From: Spongiactinospora sp. TRM90649
GTDB lineage: Bacteria > Actinomycetota > Actinomycetes > Streptosporangiales > Streptosporangiaceae
Assembly (NCBI RefSeq): GCF_029382225.1
Contig: NZ_JARLTC010000031.1
Location: 93,318-157,317, forward strand
Length of the DNA stretch: 64,000 bases
Reading direction: 5' to 3'
Shown: piece after piece, positions 61,702-64,000 of the stretch
Numbering within the stretch: the first letter of the stretch is position 1
How the letters are laid out: each line of letters begins with the position of its first letter
The notes under the pieces: generated by a model
Told to the model about the DNA's origin: nothing
What the model saw: the letters and a program-made list of their open reading frames with translations, nothing else
The model's database searches: none
Program-made: the position numbers and the translations under genes

Positions 61702-62220
61702 TCAGCGCCGGTGCGGCCACGGCGAGGCGGCCACGACCACGCCGTACAGCAGGTGGTCGGCCAGCAGCGCCAGGTCCTCCACGGGCCTGCCCCGGCTCCG
61801 GCGCGGCAGGCCGAGCACGGGGGCGATGGCCGTCTGGAACGCGCCCCAGAACAGGATTCCCCACACCGGCCCGGTCCACGGGTGGCGCCGGATCCGGCCG
61901 GGCAGCAGCCCGAACGCGGCCCCGCCCACCGCGCCGTAGGTCCAGTGGACCAGTTCGACGATCGCGGGCCGCCGTTCCCGTGGGACGCCGTGCAGCAGGC
62001 CGGGCGCGGCGCGTTCGAGGAACGCCTCCGGCGGGGTCCGCTCGATGAGGCCGAGCGAGGTGGTCGTCTGGCGCAGGCCGGACATCGCCATGGCGCCGAT
62101 CGCGCCGCGGAATCCGCCCCGGGCCGCGGAGTCGGCGAGGCTCCGCAGGGTGGAGCGGCGTTCGGTGTCCTGCGCCTGCGGCGTCTCGGTGACGCGCGGT
62201 TCGGCGACGGTGGTAGCCAT
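61702..62220 (-). CDS. DUF1440-like membrane protein
   Basis: 172 residues from ATG 62220 (AGGTGG upstream). Conserved-looking blocks GGFRGAIGAMAMSGLRQTTT, LVHWTYGAVGGAAFGLLP and VWGILFWGAFQTAIAPVLG match the YagU/DUF1440-type fold with a few hydrophobic helices. Function unknown; in some bacteria such proteins relate to acid or envelope stress. Convergent with the response regulator gene. Confidence 0.6.
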   Translation of the reverse strand: MATTVAEPRVTETPQAQDTERRSTLRSLADSAARGGFRGAIGAMAMSGLRQTTTSLGLIERTPPEAFLERAAPGLLHGVPRERRPAIVELVHWTYGAVGGAAFGLLPGRIRRHPWTGPVWGILFWGAFQTAIAPVLGLPRRSRGRPVEDLALLADHLLYGVVVAASPWPHRR

Positions 62221-62294
62221 GACGGCCACCTACCTGGGGAAATAGACGATAAACCGGATTTGCCGGATGACGGCTCCGGGACGGGGGAGCACGC

Positions 62295-64000
62295 GTGCGG
62301 GGACGAGAACGGGAATGGGAGGTCGTCGAGCGCCTGCTGCGCGCGGCCGGGGCGGGTGACGGCGGGACCCTGCTCGTGGACGGCGAGCCCGGCGCAGGCA
62401 AGACCCGCCTCCTGTCGGAGGCCGCGGTGACGGCGGCCGCCCTCGGGCTGGACACCGTCACCGCCCACGCCGGGGAACTGGGCGAACCCGTTCCGTACGG
62501 CATGCTGTTCGACGCCCTCGGCCTGCCGCCCGGCGACGACGCCCTGCCCCGCCTGCGCGCCGCGCTCGCCGCCCGCGCCGCCGGGCCGCTGCTGGTGACC
62601 GCCGACGATGTGCAGTGGTGCGACCCCGCCACGCTGGCCGTGCTGTGCGCGCTGCACGGCGAACTCGCGGGCCGTCCCGTCGCCTGGCTGCTGGCCCGCT
62701 GCACCCTGGAGGGCGGCGACCACGTCCGGCGGCTGTTCGACCTGCTGGAACGCCGGGGCGCCGGACGGGTCACCCTGGCCCCGCTCACCCCGCACGCGGT
62801 CGCCGCCCTGCTGGAGGACGAACTGGGCGCGCCGCCCGACGCCCCCCTGGCGGCCTTCGCCGGGACGGCGGGCGGCAACCCGCTCCTGGTCACCGAGCTG
62901 CTGGCCGGGCTGCGCGAGGAGGGCGCGCTGCGGATCACCAGGGGCCGCGCCACGCTGCCCCGCCCCCACCTGCCCGCCCGCGCGAGCAGGCTGGTCCGGC
63001 ACTGGCTGGGCGCGCTCGGCGCCGACGCCAGGAACCTCGTGGAGACCGCCGCCGTGCTCGGCCGGTCCTTCACCCCCGCCAGGGCCGCCGCGTTGCTCGG
63101 CACCACGCCCGCCGCGCTGCTGCCCGCCGTGGAGGAGGCGCTGGCGGCCGGGATCCTCGCCGACGCCGGGCACGAGCTGACCTTCCGCCACGAACTGGTC
63201 CGCCACGTCATCACCGAGACCGTCCCCGAGCCGCTGCGGCACGCGCTGCTCGACCAGGGCGACGAACCTCCGCCCCCCACCGAGCGAGCCCCCTCCCCGC
63301 ACCCGCGCCAGAGCGTCGAGGCCGTGGACGCCGCCGCCGCGGCCGGACGCCTGGCCGAGGCCGAGCGGCTGGCAAGGGTGGCGCTGACCAGGCACCGGGG
63401 CGCGCGGGCCGCCGCCGAGCTGCGCTGCGCCCTGTCCGACGTGATGTTCCTCGACGGGCGGGCGCCCCAGGCCGGACGGGAGGCCGAGGCCGCGCTCGCC
63501 GTGCCCGGCCTGGCTCCGGCGGTGCGCGACCGGGCCGTCGCGGCCCGGCTGGCCGCGCTGACCGCCCAGGGCGGCGATCCGGCGCGGGAGTACGCGCGGC
63601 AGGTCGCCGACGCCGGCGGCCGGCACGGCGAACGCGCCGCCCTCGCCGCGCTGGTCACGCTGGCCGCCGCCGAATGGTCGGCCGGGCGGCTGTCCGACGG
63701 CCTGGCGCTGGCCGCCGAGGCCCGCGGCCTGATCGGGACGCACGGCCTGGCGGCCCACCACTACGAGCCGCACCTGACCCTGGCTTGGATGTCCACCGAC
63801 GTCCACCACCTGGAGGAGGCGGGCGTGCTTCTCCGCGAGGCCCGCGAGGACATGGCCGCCCACGGGATCGCCGCCTGGGCGGCGACCGCCGCCGCGCTGC
63901 ACGCCCGGGTCTGCCTGGCCGCCGACCGCCCGGAGGCCGCCGCCGCCGACGCGGAGCACGCGCTCGGGCTCGCGGCGGGGGCCCCGCCGTTCGCCGCAGA
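62295..64000 (+). CDS. LAL/AAA-ATPase LuxR-type regulator (5' part, runs off the end)
   Basis: Open from GTG 62295 (GGGGGAG five bases upstream) to the window end (568 residues visible). P-loop: TLLVDGEPGAGKTRLLSEAA; Walker B region LLVTADDVQWCDPATL; then winged-helix and TPR-like helices (ALTRHRGARAAAELRCALS; GVLLREAREDMAAHG). The architecture is that of large ATP-dependent LuxR regulators; the C-terminal HTH must lie beyond the window. Neighbour of an exporter and two-component system. Confidence 0.88.
   Translation, partial: MRGREREWEVVERLLRAAGAGDGGTLLVDGEPGAGKTRLLSEAAVTAAALGLDTVTAHAGELGEPVPYGMLFDALGLPPGDDALPRLRAALAARAAGPLLVTADDVQWCDPATLAVLCALHGELAGRPVAWLLARCTLEGGDHVRRLFDLLERRGAGRVTLAPLTPHAVAALLEDELGAPPDAPLAAFAGTAGGNPLLVTELLAGLREEGALRITRGRATLPRPHLPARASRLVRHWLGALGADARNLVETAAVLGRSFTPARAAALLGTTPAALLPAVEEALAAGILADAGHELTFRHELVRHVITETVPEPLRHALLDQGDEPPPPTERAPSPHPRQSVEAVDAAAAAGRLAEAERLARVALTRHRGARAAAELRCALSDVMFLDGRAPQAGREAEAALAVPGLAPAVRDRAVAARLAALTAQGGDPAREYARQVADAGGRHGERAALAALVTLAAAEWSAGRLSDGLALAAEARGLIGTHGLAAHHYEPHLTLAWMSTDVHHLEEAGVLLREAREDMAAHGIAAWAATAAALHARVCLAADRPEAAAADAEHALGLAAGAPPFAA

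Overview
The window is chromosomal DNA of a high-GC actinobacterium, most likely a member of the Streptosporangiales (Nonomuraea/Streptosporangium-like). The evidence is a very high GC third codon position, actinobacterial families (a DUF5709-like protein, DUF5999, GarA, FtsR, AfsR/LAL-type LuxR regulators, SoxR, a fused TrpE-TrpG), the gene order garA-ftsR-DUF151-merR-gcvP known from M. tuberculosis Rv1827-Rv1832, and many genes that start directly after a TANNNT -10 box. The order is an inference from gene content, not a measurement. No rRNA, tRNA, CRISPR, prophage or intact insertion sequence was recognised.

Layout. 1-5.5 kb is a mixed accessory stretch: the 3' end of a LuxR regulator, a degenerate transglutaminase-like protein, a tiny CxxC protein, a GNAT acetyltransferase, an IS1182-type transposase remnant, an XRE regulator and a small actinobacterial gene with a decayed tandem copy. 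5.5-12.8 kb holds an alpha/beta hydrolase coupled to a GMC (cholesterol-oxidase-like) flavoprotein, a DUF1772 membrane protein, an M48-like protein without zinc ligands, a stand-alone LigD-type polymerase and a NUDIX hydrolase. 12.9-20.4 kb holds pgm, soxR, ppx, a DUF72 protein, a long membrane-anchored disordered protein, an RsbW-like ATPase and a TetR. 20.5-27.3 kb holds a TetR-regulated DHA2 exporter, a DUF5709-like protein, a LuxR/AfsR remnant, another TetR, a TauD-type dioxygenase with a broken 5' end, and a DUF3311/solute symporter pair.

27.7-32.2 kb holds a Trp leader peptide with an attenuator in front of a fused anthranilate synthase, an amidohydrolase and thyX. 32.2-38.9 kb holds a MoaD-like/Asp-box pair, an XRE-MmyB regulator with an operator array, a flavohemoglobin, a VOC protein, a C26-family protein with an inactive nucleophile site, an enoyl-CoA hydratase and a methyltransferase. 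39.0-48.2 kb is a conserved core: CDP-alcohol phosphatidyltransferase, fused GDP-mannose pyrophosphorylase/PMM-like protein, garA, ftsR, bifunctional nuclease, second MerR, and a tandem glycine riboswitch driving gcvP. 48.3-54.3 kb holds a TPR protein, small hypothetical genes, DUF5999, a TetR, a primary-like sigma factor and a short signal-anchored protein. 54.4-58.3 kb is a menaquinone block (menE divergent from menB-menD). 58.3-64 kb holds an ABC exporter, a NarL-type two-component pair and the 5' part of another AAA/LuxR regulator.

How it works together: several short regulons are visible from sequence alone. These are glycine sensing (riboswitch-gcvP), tryptophan attenuation (leader-trpE), TetR-exporter and XRE-MmyB circuits with palindromic operators, and translationally coupled pairs with ATGA overlaps (garA-ftsR, DUF3311-symporter, histidine kinase-regulator, ABC ATPase-permease). 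A recurrent theme is proteins that keep an enzyme fold but have lost catalytic residues (transglutaminase-like, M48-like, C26, PMM domain).
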